Of a stretch of DNA of 64,000 nucleotides, positions 1 through 12,052 are shown one piece after another; position 1 is the stretch's first letter; each line of letters begins with the position of its first letter. Source of the DNA: Neofusicoccum parvum (taxonomy: Eukaryota; Ascomycota; Dothideomycetes; Botryosphaeriales; Botryosphaeriaceae). The notes under the pieces are model-generated. The model searched no databases, was not told the DNA's origin, and worked only from the letters and a program-made list of their open reading frames with translations. Made by a program: the position numbers and the translations under genes. The stretch is from the NCBI GenBank assembly GCA_020912385.1, contig CP087212.1:2170001-2234000 (forward strand). Reading direction: 5' to 3'.

Positions 1-118
1 TATCTATTACTTCATACCCATCCCGATAAAAAATTACACAGGGTAGTCATAACCAGAAAATTATCTAAAAGAGATCATCATCTACAATTCATAACATCAT
101 CACCCTTCCCCCCACCAC

Positions 119-2815
119 CTAAGCCAGCACGGCGCTCAACGTCCTCTCCGCGACGTTGAAGCCGACCTCGACCTTGATCTCGCCGGCCGGCACGGTCCAC
201 TCCTGCGCGGCGACGTCCCAGTAGCTGACGTCGCGGCGGTGCAGCTCGAAGCCGACGGACTTGCTCTCGCCGGGGGCGAGGTAGACCTTGTCGAAGCCGC
301 GCAGCTGCCAGGCCGGGGTGCCGGCCGGGGCGCCGGCGTCGAGCAGGTTGAGGTAGAGCTGGGGGACGGCGGCGCCGGCGACGGCGCCTGTGTTGGTGAC
401 GGTGACGTTGGCGGTGTAGACGGTCGCCCAGAGGTCGGCGTTGCCGCCGGGCACGATGGTGGCGTCGGCGCCGGGCGTGGTGCCGGCGATCGAGGCGTCG
501 GTCGCCGACGACACGACCAGGTCCGAGACGTTGAAGGTGGTGTAGGAGAGACCGAACCCGAAGGGGTAGAGGACCGAGTCGGTGCGGTTGGCCGCGATGT
601 AGTAGCGGTAGTCGATCATGTTGCCCTCGGTGAAGTCGGCCTGCCACGCGTCGGGGTCGGTGGTCTCGACGAGGGCGGTGCTGTTGACGAGGGTCCTGGG
701 GAAGACGGAGTCGGAGATGGGGATGGTGTAGGGAAGGCGGCCAGACGGGTTGATGGCGCCGTAGAGGATGTCGACGAGCGAGTTACCCGACTCCTGGCCC
801 GGGAAGTGGGCGGCGATGATGGCGGTGACGTTGGGGTTGGAGGCGAAGGGGTAGACGGTGGGACCCGTGCCGTAGTGGACGACGACAGTGTTGTTGCAGC
901 TGGCGGCGACGGTGTTGACGACACCTGTGCCGTTGTACTCGGGGTAGATGGTCTCGCGGTCGAAGCCTTCGGTCGCCCAGGACTTGATGAAGACGAGGCA
1001 GACGTCGGGGTTGGGGAAGATGGAGTCGATGCCGTAGGTCGTGATGGCCTCATTAGAGGTTATGAACTGCAGGAGAGAGCCATCTTCCTTGGTCTTTGCC
1101 TTGAGGGCGTCAAGAGGAGTGACAACGTATGAGAAACGGCCAGTTCCACTACCACCACCGGAAGCAAGGTTTCCGTATTCAGCGTCGGTAGCCTTGAAGG
1201 GGCTGCCGCCAACAAGCGAGTAGAGACCCTCGGCATAGTCAACAGCGGCATTGCCGAAGACAGCGACGTTCTTGGGGGCACTCAGCGGGAGAGCACCGTT
1301 GGTGTTCTTGAGCAAAACGGTGCCGTTGGCAGCAGATTCCCGAATGAATTTGGCAGTCTCTTCGCTGCGGAGGTCGACAACATCGGCCTCGTCGCCGACT
1401 TGAAACTCGTAGTCCCAGGTCGATTCCGCCTTGCCGTTAAGAACGTTCGAGTAGGCATCAACCTTGGGGAAGTCCTTATCCTGTCCGAGGTGGAAGTAAG
1501 GAGTTAGCACCCTGAGTACCATGTCGTCAATCCTGGACTCTGGGATGGTGCCGTTAGTGACAGCAGCAGTCGCGTTCGGGCCCCAATATGAAGGAGTGGC
1601 AGTGGTGAAGCCAATACCACCAGGCATGTTCATGTCCAGGCCAGACTCGATGGTGGCGACACCAGAGTGGACCGCACCCCAGTCGGACATAACGAAGCCT
1701 TGGAAGTTGAGCTCGGTCTTCAGCAGGCCGTTGAGAATCTTGGAGTTCTGGCAGCCGTAGGAGCCGTTGAGACGGTTGTACGAGCACATGACACTGGCGG
1801 TACCGGCATGTACAGCGTTGGCGAAAGGCCAAAGGTAAGACTCGTGCATTGTCTTGTCGTCAATATTCGACGACACAGACATGATGGTCGTGCCATCATC
1901 AGCCGTGCTCGGATTACGCTGGGTATCCTGCTCGTTACCGATGAAGTGCTTGGTGGTTGCCTGTACACCGGCATCCTGAACACCCCAGACAGACTCCTGG
2001 ACGGCAATACCGCTAAGGTAGGGATCGGGAGAGAAACCCTCCCAGTTGCGGCCGCCGTAGGGATCTCTGCCAAGGGGGCCCACAACAGGAGTAAGAGCGA
2101 TCTGAGCACCCTTGGCCTTGAACTCTTGGCCCATGAGGTTACTGCGCTGGTAGAAAGCGTTGCGGTCCCATGTGGATGCAACGTTGACACCAGCTGGGTA
2201 GACGTTTGCGTACACCGCCTGTCTGATGGCCAGAGGGCCATCCTGGAGACACAGACCGGTGAAGTTGAGCCTCTCGACCGGTGCAATCATACCCTGTTGC
2301 AAGTCAGCATGAATTGATTAATGCAAATTAATGCAGCGTCGGTCTTTGCATTCGAGGTGGACACCCATGCAAAGGGTGAACTTCGGAAGATATGCAAGTC
2401 CGATGCTGTCTTGAACGCTGGACAAGGGACTTACAGGGCAGGGGCCGGGCGTGCCAGTGACCATTGCGACCTTCTCCTCCAAGGTCAGCTCGGCCAGGAA
2501 GTCCTTAGCCTTGGCGAATGCATCTTCCCAACCGATACCAGTAGTGTTTGCTGCGAGAGCAAGTCAGCACCTAGTCCACACTACAACTCACTGCCCTGCA
2601 GCATGTCCGACTGGAACACAGCGGGGCCAATGCAACAGTCGGGAGCCTCGCTCATGGTAGAGGCTTCTGAAGGAGCAATTGTAAGGGGCCGGGAACTCAC
2701 GCGACGGCAGGACAGCCGGGCTGGTGGTGTACAGCGAATGGTCCCAAGCGGATGCCGGGGATACCAGAGAAGCGGCAAGGCCGAGCAGCGCCAGAAAGTT
2801 GATTGCAGAAGCCAT
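119..2815 (-). CDS. Secreted beta-glucosidase, glycoside hydrolase family 3
   Basis: Likely hydrolyses beta-linked glucosides such as cellobiose outside the cell. The model has three exons: 2701-2815, 2435-2550 and 119-2293, giving 801 aa in one continuous frame. The first exon encodes a signal peptide (MASAINFLALLGLAASLVSP, cleavage near ASA-W). Exon 2 carries the typical GH3 entry LTLEEKVAMVTG. Exon 3 begins GMIAPVERLNFTGLCLQDGP, the usual GH3 N-terminal barrel motif. The catalytic nucleophile region is VMSDWGAVHSG (Asp of SDW). A KHFIGNEQ motif and an (alpha/beta)6 sandwich domain follow, and the C-terminal 130 residues look like a fibronectin III-like domain (VTNTGAVAGAAVPQLYLN). Length fits fungal extracellular GH3 enzymes. 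The start is chosen because it alone gives a signal peptide. Substrate preference cannot be read from sequence. Confidence 0.93.
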
Positions 2816-4096
2816 GGCGAGGAGGTTGATCAGCTCGATGGAGAGGCTCAACAAAGCAGCACGCTCCAGCAGCTTTATATCCTCCTGCGCATCCCATCGC
2901 CGCAATCGCCGGTCGTAAACTGCTCACGGCACCTCCAGACGACGCGCGCGCGCCGGCAAATCGACGGCAATGAGCACATAGCGCTCGCAGCCGCACAGCT
3001 CAATGCAGCAAAACCCGCCGACGCGGATGGCGTGCATGGAGCGGAACTCGGTGACAATGTGGCGCGGCAGGAGCCCACGTTGGGCGCGTCCGCAAGCCAT
3101 GGACGGGGCGCCGGCTTGGCGGCTGCCATGTGACGAGTGACGGTGAGAAATTTGCTGGAGACGCGGGCGCGAACTGGTGATAGCCCTGTGGAGCCGTGTT
3201 TACCAGCCCCGGCCAGCCCACGCTCGCGGGCCGGGAGCCCAGGGCGTCAGCGTAAGCATACCCAGTCTGGGCTAGTTCCCCGCATTTAGCTCCTTGGAAT
3301 CTGGAGAACAGGGGAAAGAGATGGAGAACAGCAGGGGTTTGGGCCGAAGAAACTCCACACATGCCGGCTCCTCCACGGTGAATGCCGAGCGCTCAGCTGT
3401 CCACTGCCGCCGCCGTCAGCCCACGACCGGTCTGCTGTCTCTCCACGCCCAGCGGCCGCCGCCCAGCCGGCCGCGGAGGTGCGGCTCAACGGGCGCCTCG
3501 AACCCTATTTTGCGCAGCAAGACGTCTGTTGGAGCGGTGCTTGTCAGCGCCGACGATTGCTCGGGTACGTCCGTACACTTTGGCCCCTCACCAAGCCGAT
3601 GCTTGTTCCCGGCTACTGAGCCTTCGCATGCACCCCAGAATTCTTCGCCTATCGCGGCCCAATGACCAGGAACTTGTTCGCGGGGAAGCCGAAGTTTCGC
3701 CAGCCCGCAAGCCTGTGACTAGGGCCTGGTCAGTGGGCTCTCCAGATGTCACCCGCTGCCGTGCAAATGAGCGCCGGGCGGCCTGACCGTGCCGTCATTG
3801 GTAGAACCGTCGGATTTATTGACTCGACTCTCTATTCGGGCTATCGCTGTGCCGACCGGCTTCTCCGAACTCTTTTGCCGCGCTGCTACCCTCTCCCAAA
3901 TGCAATCCTTCGGAACTCCGGAGAAGGTGCAGCCATGCCTCTTGAGGGCAAGGTAGTCCGCGTTCCACAGCCAACCTTGCTGTCGAAATGGCGCGTCAGC
4001 TGGTTGACATGGTGAGTGCGTCACGTAAAAGCGCCGGCTGGGCAACTGGCCGGACTTACCACGCCCCACACTTCCCCAGGCCGCTTCCGAACCTCC
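2816..4096. other. Intergenic, promoter side of the beta-glucosidase
   Basis: About 1.3 kb between two minus-strand genes. It holds the beta-glucosidase upstream region and the MEMO-family gene 3' flank. Short open frames here have no recognisable domain, and no tRNA or repeat was seen. Confidence 0.5.
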
Positions 4097-5250
4097 TCAG
4101 AGGATGGCCACCGCACTGCAGTAGCTCACGGAACTGTCCTTCGGACTCACGCAATCACTGCTTCTTTCGTATCTGACAAACCGGAACTTGCCCTTTGCGT
4201 CCGAGAGAGAGAGCGCCTCGACCGCGGCCATGACCACTCCAATGGGGTGTCTTCCGCAGACGGTGTTGCCCGTCTCCTCGAGGATGTCCAGAAATTTCTC
4301 ATGGCTCTTCGTCTCCACAGCATCCATGCAGTACCCATCTACGGCCGCAATACTTTCGTGAATTGCGGGGCTCGAGGGTGCCTTGTCGGAAGACCTCAGG
4401 TTGCGCACTTGGCCTGGTGCTGCCTCGTAGTATGTGTACCTGAAGCGCGATCCCCAGTGCGCGAAGTCAGAGGAGATGATGAAGACCGAAGTCGGATCTG
4501 CAAGGTACGGAGCCAGGATCTGGCCGTACTGGCGCTCCGCTGCGGCTGAAGTGGCGCCGACGAGGATAGGCACCAGGGGGGGAAACTCGGAGGGATCAGA
4601 GAACTGCCTACGTGTCATGGCGGATGAGCAGCTAGTTCTTGACAAGCCCGTTCTAGAATCTTACCGAGTAAGGAGCTTGTAGATATAGGGCAGATGCATC
4701 TCAAGACTGTGCTCCTCCTCATCCTGGGTCTGGTTCATTGTGTCAAACTTTCCCTTCTCACGCAGCTCGGCAACAGTTTCCTTGTCGATCTTCAGGTTAC
4801 CCAGAGGAGTCGCATAGGTGTCGCATTTGGTCAGGGCGCAGCCGGTGAGGTAGTAGTGGTGCGACGGGCCGAGGAGGAAGATGCGCTTGCTGTGCCGCGT
4901 TACCTTCTCTCTCCCATGCGGGGCTAGCTGGTGGTGGGAACACTCACGCCTTGGACAGATCCAGGGCCTTGTAGGCCCATGCGGCTGCAGGGCCAGAATA
5001 AGCGTATCCGGCATGCCTACAGATCCCACATGAGCCACGACGTCGGCGTCAACCATCGACGTTGAACCTACGGCGCAATTATGGCCCTCGCTCCAGAGGA
5101 TGGAATGTCGATGGCGTCACTCTGGGAGCCAGGTCGAATGCCGTTGGTGCTGGCAGGCACAGCGTCCAGCCACTGATCAAGCTGGGCTGAGAGCTGACTC
5201 TTGCTGTCGGAGTACCATGAGCCGGCGTGGCTTGCTTCTCGGACAGACAT
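4097..5250 (-). CDS. MEMO1-family protein
   Basis: Homologue of Memo (mediator of ErbB2-driven motility), a conserved family with a fold related to extradiol dioxygenases. In yeast the relative is Mho1; the biochemical role in fungi is unsettled. Four exons are inferred: 5072-5250, 4948-5016, 4665-4889 and 4097-4607, giving 327 aa against 297 in human Memo. The start is the ATG before SVREASHAGSWYS, the canonical family N terminus. Family motifs appear in order: IIAPHAGYAYSG across the first splice junction, LLGPSHHYYL, EHSLEMHLPYIYKL, and NTVCGRHPIGVV near the C terminus. The two His-containing motifs and the Cys match the residues proposed to form the metal site. All three introns keep frame and use GT-AG. 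Confidence 0.92.
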
Positions 5251-5778
5251 CTTGCGGCGTGAGTTTCGCAAGGAGCGGTGCTTTCGCAGAGGAGGAAAGC
5301 AAGCTAACGTGTTCAAGAGCTTGGGAATGGTGAGCTGTTGAGGAGGGGTAAGTGGTGCACACGCAGAAGCTTGGATCAATCACGGAAGTGGTAAAAGAGC
5401 TGGAGAATCATGCAGTCATGAAGAAGATGTATTCGTGAAGCCAGAAGCAGGCGCGCAGTCGACAGGAGCCGATTGGGGACGTGTGAGTTGTTGGAGCTGA
5501 TGTTCGCGGGAGCTGGCGGGGCCGATGTGGGACGCGGTGACCTCAGCCCCGCGCTGCTGCTGCGACCATCGGCGGCCGGCGTTCGCTCGCGTTTCATCAC
5601 GTCGACGCGCTCGCGTTCTCGCGCCATGCTCGTGCTTCAAACCAGCCTCACTCTCGCCTCGCCTGCTCTGCCTCTGCATTCCAGCCCGCCTTCCATCCAC
5701 GGCCACTGACATCTATACACAAATCACACTTGCCCATCACCGTCCTCACGCATTCCGGAATCATCCCGCATCCTCGCA
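5251..5778. promoter_or_regulatory. Shared divergent promoter region
   Basis: A 528-bp gap between the minus-strand MEMO gene and the plus-strand 214-aa gene, so it must hold both promoters. It is pyrimidine-rich on the plus strand just before 5779. No defined factor site was recognised. Confidence 0.5.
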
Positions 5779-6483
5779 ATGGCCTTCATCAAGCGCAAGC
5801 GTTCCGACTCGACCTCCTCTCCTTCCTCGACATCCAGCATGTTCTCGCGATCTTCCGTGAGCCCTTCTCCTCCAACAAATTTATTCGACAAAGCCATGCA
5901 ACTAGACGTCCCTACTCAGGCTTTCCCTTCACCAAATCATTCTTGGACATGGCAGCCGAGAGGCGAGGCTAGCAACGACAGCGGACGGACCATGAAGCGT
6001 TCCAGGGACAACAGGCCCGACGAGCGTCTCATTCACGGTGCATAACGCTGCCTTCCCACAGCAGTAGTTGCAGGCATAGCTAATTTTACCGTTCCAGAAT
6101 CCACTTTGAGGAGACTATACAACGCGCAGCGCGAGCAGCCGAACGCGTCGCCCATGCCATCTGAGGAGCCTGTCGCACAAGAAGCTGGTCTTCCAGAGAA
6201 ACCCGTGCAGAAGACTACCCTACACAGATTCTGGAACATTTCTCAGCCTCCATCCCAGTCGCACACATCATCGTTACCGTCTGCATCAAACAATGCTGCC
6301 AGCGCAAGCTGTAAGGGTTGCAACGTCAGCCTATCTTCTGGACACAGCATGGACATGGACATGGACATGGACATGGAGGTGGACATAGACGGGTCAGGAT
6401 CTCAGCAGCAGCATGGATGCAACCATTGCGGTAGAATGGTCTCGACCGCGTTCTCCGTATCTGATGATGTGACCATGACATGA
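5779..6483 (+). CDS. Small Ser-rich protein with two CxxC pairs, function unknown
   Basis: Two exons, 5779-6037 and 6098-6483, joined through a 60-nt GT-AG intron, give 214 aa. The N terminus has a basic patch (FIKRKRSDS) followed by a Ser/Pro-rich region. The junction restores RLIHESTLRRLYNAQREQ, which looks like a short amphipathic helix. The C-terminal third has CKGC and CNHCGRM, a pair of CxxC motifs that could bind one zinc ion. Between them runs an Asp-Met repeat (MDMDMDMDMEVDID) made by a 6-base ATGGAC repeat at about 6349-6375. The protein is probably a conserved fungal orphan. I do not recognise a named family; the nuclear look (basic N terminus, acidic repeat) is only suggestive. 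Confidence 0.72.
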
Positions 6484-6826
6484 GTTTTCTTGTACTTTTT
6501 TTCTGTGTTGATGACAGTGTTCTCCGTGCGGAGCATACGAGGGAGTGCTTCTTATGTACAAAATTTGGATTTGAAGCGGATTGGAATAATTTTCGGCGTT
6601 TTACGGGGCTTAGTCTTGTAGAGTTCACGACACTATCAGGACGGAGGAACGGAACCAGGCGCAAGGGTTATGCGTATTTCTGCGAGAATCATAACGGCCA
6701 AACTTCAATCGCGGTGCAACATGTAAGGACAAGTAACAGACTCGAGCAGAATGGGAGTGCCTTACTCTTCAGTCCTATAATACATGTGGTCTCTATGTTG
6801 CCATAAGCTCATTCGCCTCCGCATCT
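6484..6826. other. Convergent 3' flank region
   Basis: 343 bp between two converging genes; it holds both 3' untranslated regions. T-rich runs right after 6483 may belong to the end of the plus-strand transcript. No other feature seen. Confidence 0.5.
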
Positions 6827-8687
6827 CTACACGAACTTTCTGCTCGTCTCCTTGATCCTCCTTCCTAACCAGATTGCAGCATCCTTCGAACCACCATCCA
6901 TTCTGTTCATCCTCCACGCCAACCATGCCACCCACCCCATCGTTCCAACTAAAGCACCAGTCATCCCCGCCAACAGCACCTTGCCCTGCTTCTCCACCAC
7001 CTTCTCCACCACCGAATACCTCTCATTTCCGAAGCTCACTCGCGAATACTGCGTCGCGATACCCAGGCTCGGGAACCACACGCTCAGACGCTCCTCAACG
7101 GCCTTCCGCAGACGGTAGACGGGTGACCTGACATCCGACCGCATCTCCTGGTAATTCCGCAGGGCGAGGTCGTTGATAGCATGGGCGTCGGGGCGGCGGA
7201 AGCGCGAGTACTCCTCCAGGCCCCTCGCGCGCTGCCTCGCGCGCTCCTCGGCGCTGCCGTTGACGAGCACGTACTGGCTCTCCTCGACGCTCGGCGACGG
7301 CGGCACGTAGCGGTCGAGCCAGTCGTACAGCGTGCGCACGTCCTCGAGGCCCGCGTTCATGCCCTGCCCGTAGAAGGGCACCATGGCGTGCGCCGCGTCG
7401 CCGAGCACCACGGCCGAGCCGCCCGCGTGGTACGGCGCGCACTTGATGCTGATGAGCGGCAGGTGCGGGTTCTCGGCGTACTGCGCCTGCAGGTCGGCTT
7501 CCGAGATCAGGTCCGGCACGACGCCCGGGAAGTGTGCTTGGAAGAAGGGGACTAGTCGGGTCGCTGGGTCGGCGTCGATTTCGGCGAAGCCGTCGGCGGG
7601 GAGGAAGAGCGTGCTGGTGAAGGACTTGTCGAGCGAGGGAATGGCGATGAACATGAAGGAGCCGCCCGGCCAGATGTGGAGGTGGTTGGGTGAGATCTTG
7701 AAGCCGTTGTGCTTGGAGGATGCGGAGGTGTCGGGCTTGATGTGGAATTCACACCACAACGTGTCGATGTACTCTTGTGTGTAGTCCACCCGCATGTACT
7801 TCATCAGGTGATACCTGACAGCAGAGTGCGCTCCATCTGCTCCAATCATGAAGTCAAACTTGATCTCAATCTCCCTGTTCCCAGAAGCAGTCGTGGCGTA
7901 TCCGGGGGTCGATGGGTCTTTCTTCCTCATATCTTCGAACCAGGCGAGGTTGTTCTTGAAGTCAGCACCAACTAGCTTGTGGTTGAATAAGAGCTTGACA
8001 TTGGACATGTTTTCGAGCTCGTCCAATAGACGCTTGTTCAAGCTGTGGCGATCAACGGCCAAGATAGCCTGCGTAGCTTGTTAACATAATCCAAGACACG
8101 AAACGCACATATTACTAACTCGGCCATGAACGTCATAGGCTTGGGATTCTTCATAGTTCTCTCCATTCTTGCTACCGTGAATCATCCGGCCGTACATTGG
8201 AATCGTCTCATTCAGAACGGATTCGAGCAATCCCGGGCAGTTTGCTTGCCTCATGGAATTGATGCCCCGCTCTGAGAGGGCAAGGTTGATGGATTTGGTG
8301 AAGTTCAGCGGCACTGTCGAGGGGTCCCTGAGGTCTGCACATATCCATGGTAAGAATCATCGAACCCAGGGTACACACGATGGACAGACGCGTTGTTCTC
8401 GCGTGTGATGGAGGGGTAGTGAACATGACTCGTTCTGCTGAAAATTCATGACGTGCTACTTTCCCGAAAGACACGCGACCTCACTCCAAAAACCGGGATC
8501 CATGCAGTTTGGGGGAGAACAATAGCAGAGGAGACAGCAAAGAGTGACCTGAACGCAGTAGCAGAAAGGGGAGCATACCTCCTCTTAGCTCGTAGACCTC
8601 GACCTCGTCCCCTCTTTGTGCCGCATAAAGGGCGGCGAGGGCGCCGACGGGCCCCGCTCCGACAACCACTGTCTTCTGGGTGACCAT
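6827..8687 (-). CDS. bna4: Kynurenine 3-monooxygenase
   Basis: FAD- and NADPH-dependent hydroxylation of L-kynurenine to 3-hydroxykynurenine in de novo NAD synthesis from tryptophan, at the mitochondrial outer membrane. Three exons: 8579-8687, 8120-8334 and 6827-8068, giving 521 aa. The N terminus has the FAD-binding GxGxxG ([20 protein letters not shown]). The exon 1-2 junction rebuilds [20 protein letters not shown] and the exon 2-3 junction [18 protein letters not shown], both hallmark KMO stretches. Further motifs are [20 protein letters not shown] and [21 protein letters not shown] hydrophobic segment near the C terminus ([20 protein letters not shown]) fits the known tail anchor. Intron 1 is 244 nt. 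The gene is divergent from methionine aminopeptidase. Confidence 0.96.
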
Positions 8688-9148
8688 GATCCTGGAGCGT
8701 AGTGAGGTAGAAAAGTGGACGGCGAAAGGGAAAAATATATGCGTCACCTGAGAAATGAGGTGATGAGGTAAGAAAAAGTGCTGACTATTCCGGACGAACG
8801 CCTGCAACGGCTAAATGATTCCAGAACGCGGGCTTAGTAGCTGCCCTTTTTTGTGAGAAGTCGCTCGGGCGCAGTGGCAAGGACTTTCCCAGGAACGCAT
8901 CTGACTCGCCCCGCGGGTGCTAGCGGGATCGGCGTCAGCGGACGCGCCAAATGCCGATCGCGTCCAGAAATTCAACGCCGTTTTTGTGCTACTCCGCGTG
9001 AACTCCGCTGGATGTCGCACGCCCGCCCATTTTTTGTGCAGCACTTCCTTTGTGATAAATAGCGCGCTGTCTGAAGAGCGGCCTCTCGTGCTGATCAACC
9101 TGCTCTACTCTGAGACGTCGCTCGACCGCCTTACTTCGTACAGGAAAC
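8688..9148. promoter_or_regulatory. Bidirectional promoter between KMO and MetAP1
   Basis: 461 bp between the divergent ATGs. A TATA-like AAATATATGC lies at about 8732 on the KMO side. The MetAP side is CT-rich near 9100. No specific factor site is claimed. Confidence 0.5.
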
Positions 9149-10570
9149 ATGACCGCCACCGAAACCGCGAGCGCGCGCAAGTGCATGGGTACGGACTGCG
9201 AGAACGACGCTTCCTCGCTGCAATGTCCCACCTGCCAGAAGATGGGCAAGGAGTCGTACTTCTGCTCGCAAGACTGCTTCAAGAAGAACTGGGTATTCAG
9301 TAAGACTGCCACGCGGCCCCGAGCAGACCGGCTAACCCCAGAGCTGTAGAGTGAACACAAGGCACTACACAAAGCCGCCGGCGCAGCTTCAAGTAATCCT
9401 CTCCGCACACTCTTCGCGCCGAAAGTGATCTCACAGCCCGACCCAGAAACCGGCCACTACAACCCCTTCCCCTCCTTCTCTTTCACCGGCGACCTGCGCC
9501 CCGTCTACCCTCTGTCGCCCCGCAGAGAAGTGCCCAAGACCATACCGTATCCCGACTATGCGAAAGATGGAATTCCGAGGAGCGAGCAGGTCTTTGTCAA
9601 CAGGCATAAGATCAAGGTTCTCGACAAAGAGGAGATCGAGGGCATGAGGAAGGTCTGCCGTCTGGCGAGAGAGGTGTTGGATGAAGCTGCCAGGGCTGCG
9701 AAGCCGGGCGTGACGACGGATTACATCGACGAGGTCGTGCACAAGGCCTGTGTCGCGCGCAATGTAAGTTCTCACGACGTGGAAACTCTTGGGCTAGCCT
9801 GTTGCACGGAGTCTGTATTCGCAGGATGAACTCATCGCTCATGGTCGACAGTCTTACCCGTCTCCTCTTAATTACTGCAACTTCCCAAAGTCTGTTTGCA
9901 CTTCCCTCAACGAGATTATCTGCCACGGCATTCCCGACCAGCGAATTCTGCAAGACGGCGACATCCTCAACATCGACGTCACCCTCTACCACAACGGCTT
10001 CCACGGCGATATCAACGAGACATACTACATCGGCGAGAAAGCGCTTGCTGACGCGGACTCGATCCGTGTCGTCGAGACGGCACGCGACACTTTGGATGAA
10101 TCTATCAAGATCGTCAAGCCAGGCATGCTGTTCCGCGACCCCGGCAATGTCATCGAGAAGCTTGCCAAGCAGAGGAACTGCAGTGTGATCAAGACGTACT
10201 GTGGCCACGGAATCAACCAGCTGTTCCACTGCCCGCCCAACGTCCCGCACTACGCCAAGAACAAGGCGGTCGGCACTGCGAAGCCTGGCATGTGCTTCAC
10301 CATTGAGCCCATGATTGCGCTGGGCACGCACAGAGACAAGACCTGGCCGGACGACTGGACCAGTGCCACGCAGGATGGCAAGAGGACAGCACAATTTGGT
10401 AAGAGCGCTGCATCTACTCATTCCAGAGACGAGCTAATGGGTGGGCAGAGCACACGCTGCTTGTCACGGAGGACGGCGTGGAGGTTCTAACTGCTAGGTT
10501 ACCGGATTCGCCGGGTGGGCCTGTTCCGATCCCTGGGATCACAGATGGGGCTGCGCCGAACGGCGCTTGA
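9149..10570 (+). CDS. Methionine aminopeptidase 1
   Basis: Cytosolic, ribosome-associated metalloprotease that removes the initiator Met. Four exons: 9149-9292, 9350-9763, 9825-10398 and 10449-10570, giving 417 aa. The N terminus has the type 1 double zinc finger: CMGTDCENDASSLQCPTCQK, then YFCSQDCFKKNW and SEHKALHKAA. I placed the first donor at 9293 (GTATTC) because it restores KKNWSEHKALHK, and a donor a few bases later breaks the frame. The peptidase domain shows DELIAHGRQSYPSP, LNIDVTLYHNGFHGD, TYCGHGINQLFH, FTIEPMI and TEDGVEVLT, supplying the Asp-Asp-His-Glu-Glu metal ligands. Length fits eukaryotic MetAP1 (about 380-420 aa). Confidence 0.95.
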
Positions 10571-11213
10571 TACAACAGCGCAAAAGCGGCAGGATGAGGG
10601 TCGGCATGGAGAGAGGCGTCGAGAAGCGGTGTTTGTTAGCGGGGCCTTATCATGAGCTTAGATACCTCTTGCAGTCTTGGAGGCGCTTAGATGCGTCGGC
10701 ATGCCGAAGGATAGTTGCATTGCATAATGCGCGTCGGGAGTGTGGGCACTGGGCGAGTGTTTGGCTCGTGACGGCTGCCAATGTGTCTGTGCGGAGCTTG
10801 ATGCGTGCCTTGGAAGACGACAGCTCGCCAGCGGACGAATGCCTGCCGCGCCAAACGGGCTGCGTTTCGTCATCTCGAAACTGCCTTCCCGTTTCCTCGA
10901 GACCTCGAGCTTTCCCGCTGCATCACGCCCGCTGTCTTCCGCGCCCGCCGGTCTGCATTGTTATTGTTTTTGCGACGTGCTGCTCCGAGTCCCCAAGCTT
11001 CTCGAGCCGCTGCCCACCGCCCGCGAGTCGCGCACTTAGGCAGATAACGTCTTCGCGTCCCCCGCCAACCGACAACCGACAAGCAAATCTCAACATCACC
11101 TCGCAGCCCGGCCTCCTCGTCGCACCACCCAAGCCCGACGCCGCTGCGCAACCTCCGCCTCTTTTCTCATCGCACAGCTTTATCCAGGAAACCAGCGGTC
11201 AGGAGCTTCCAAG
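10571..11213. other. Intergenic, upstream of Erv14 gene
   Basis: 643 bp between two plus-strand genes. The last 250 bp are pyrimidine-rich, which is common before fungal start codons. Open frames crossing this stretch have no domain. Confidence 0.45.
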
Positions 11214-12052
11214 ATGTCTGGCGAGGCGTGGCTCTACCTCCTCGCTGTCCTCATAAATGCGGTCAACCTCTTCCTCCAGGTCTTCTTCACGATCATGTAC
11301 TCTGATCTAGAATGGTACGCACCGCCTTCTTGAGCTCCCCGTGTCGCATCCTCGACGTTCTGGCGCCGTCGCTATGCGCTGCACGCGCGCCTTGAAGCAT
11401 AGAATGGGAGCCTTATTCAGAACCGCGAGCTTTGCTAACACGGCGATATGCAGTGACTACATCAACCCTATCGATCTGTGCAACCGCCTGAACACCTACA
11501 TCATCCCCGAAGCCGCTGTCCACGGATTCCTGACGTTCCTGTTCCTCATCAACGGCTATTGGATTGCCCTGCTTCTGAACCTGCCACTCGTGGCCTGGAA
11601 TGCGAAGAAGTGAGTGCAATAAGATACCTCAATGGCTCAGAAAGAAGCTCGCTGCCCACAATACTGGCTCTGCAATGGCGCGGAAGGCTACGTGGCAAAG
11701 CGATCGGGCTGGCGAATCAGGCTTGAGAACAGACTACTGATTGGGAGCTGCAGGATTCTTGAGAACCAGCACCTGCTGGACGCGACCGAGATCTTCAGGA
11801 AGCTGAATGTGCACAAGAAGGTACGGATTCTCTGGCCCAGCGCATTGCGCGGCAGGCAGAAATGTGGGAAAATGCATATTTGTGCTGACATTGAGACAGG
11901 AATCCTTCATCAAGCTTGGTTTCCACCTGGTTATGTTCTTCTTCTACCTCTACAGCATGATGTAAGTTTTCGCCAGCTTGGCAGATGTCAGGGAACCCTT
12001 TGATCCTAACCAAAGAAACAGTGTCGCCCTGATCCGCGATGAGACTCACTGA
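11214..12052 (+). CDS. erv14: Cornichon-family ER cargo receptor Erv14
   Basis: Integral membrane cargo receptor that loads transmembrane proteins into COPII vesicles at the ER. Five exons: 11214-11314, 11454-11609, 11754-11820, 11900-11961 and 12022-12052. The product is 138 aa, the same length as yeast Erv14. The sequence starts [20 protein letters not shown], a cornichon first membrane segment with the following [10 protein letters not shown]. Exon 2 gives [20 protein letters not shown], the family signature, then a second hydrophobic segment. Exon 3 has the conserved [13 protein letters not shown]. Exon 4 holds the last membrane segment ([16 protein letters not shown]). The end VALIRDETH matches fungal orthologues. 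All junctions keep frame and use GT-AG. Confidence 0.96.
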
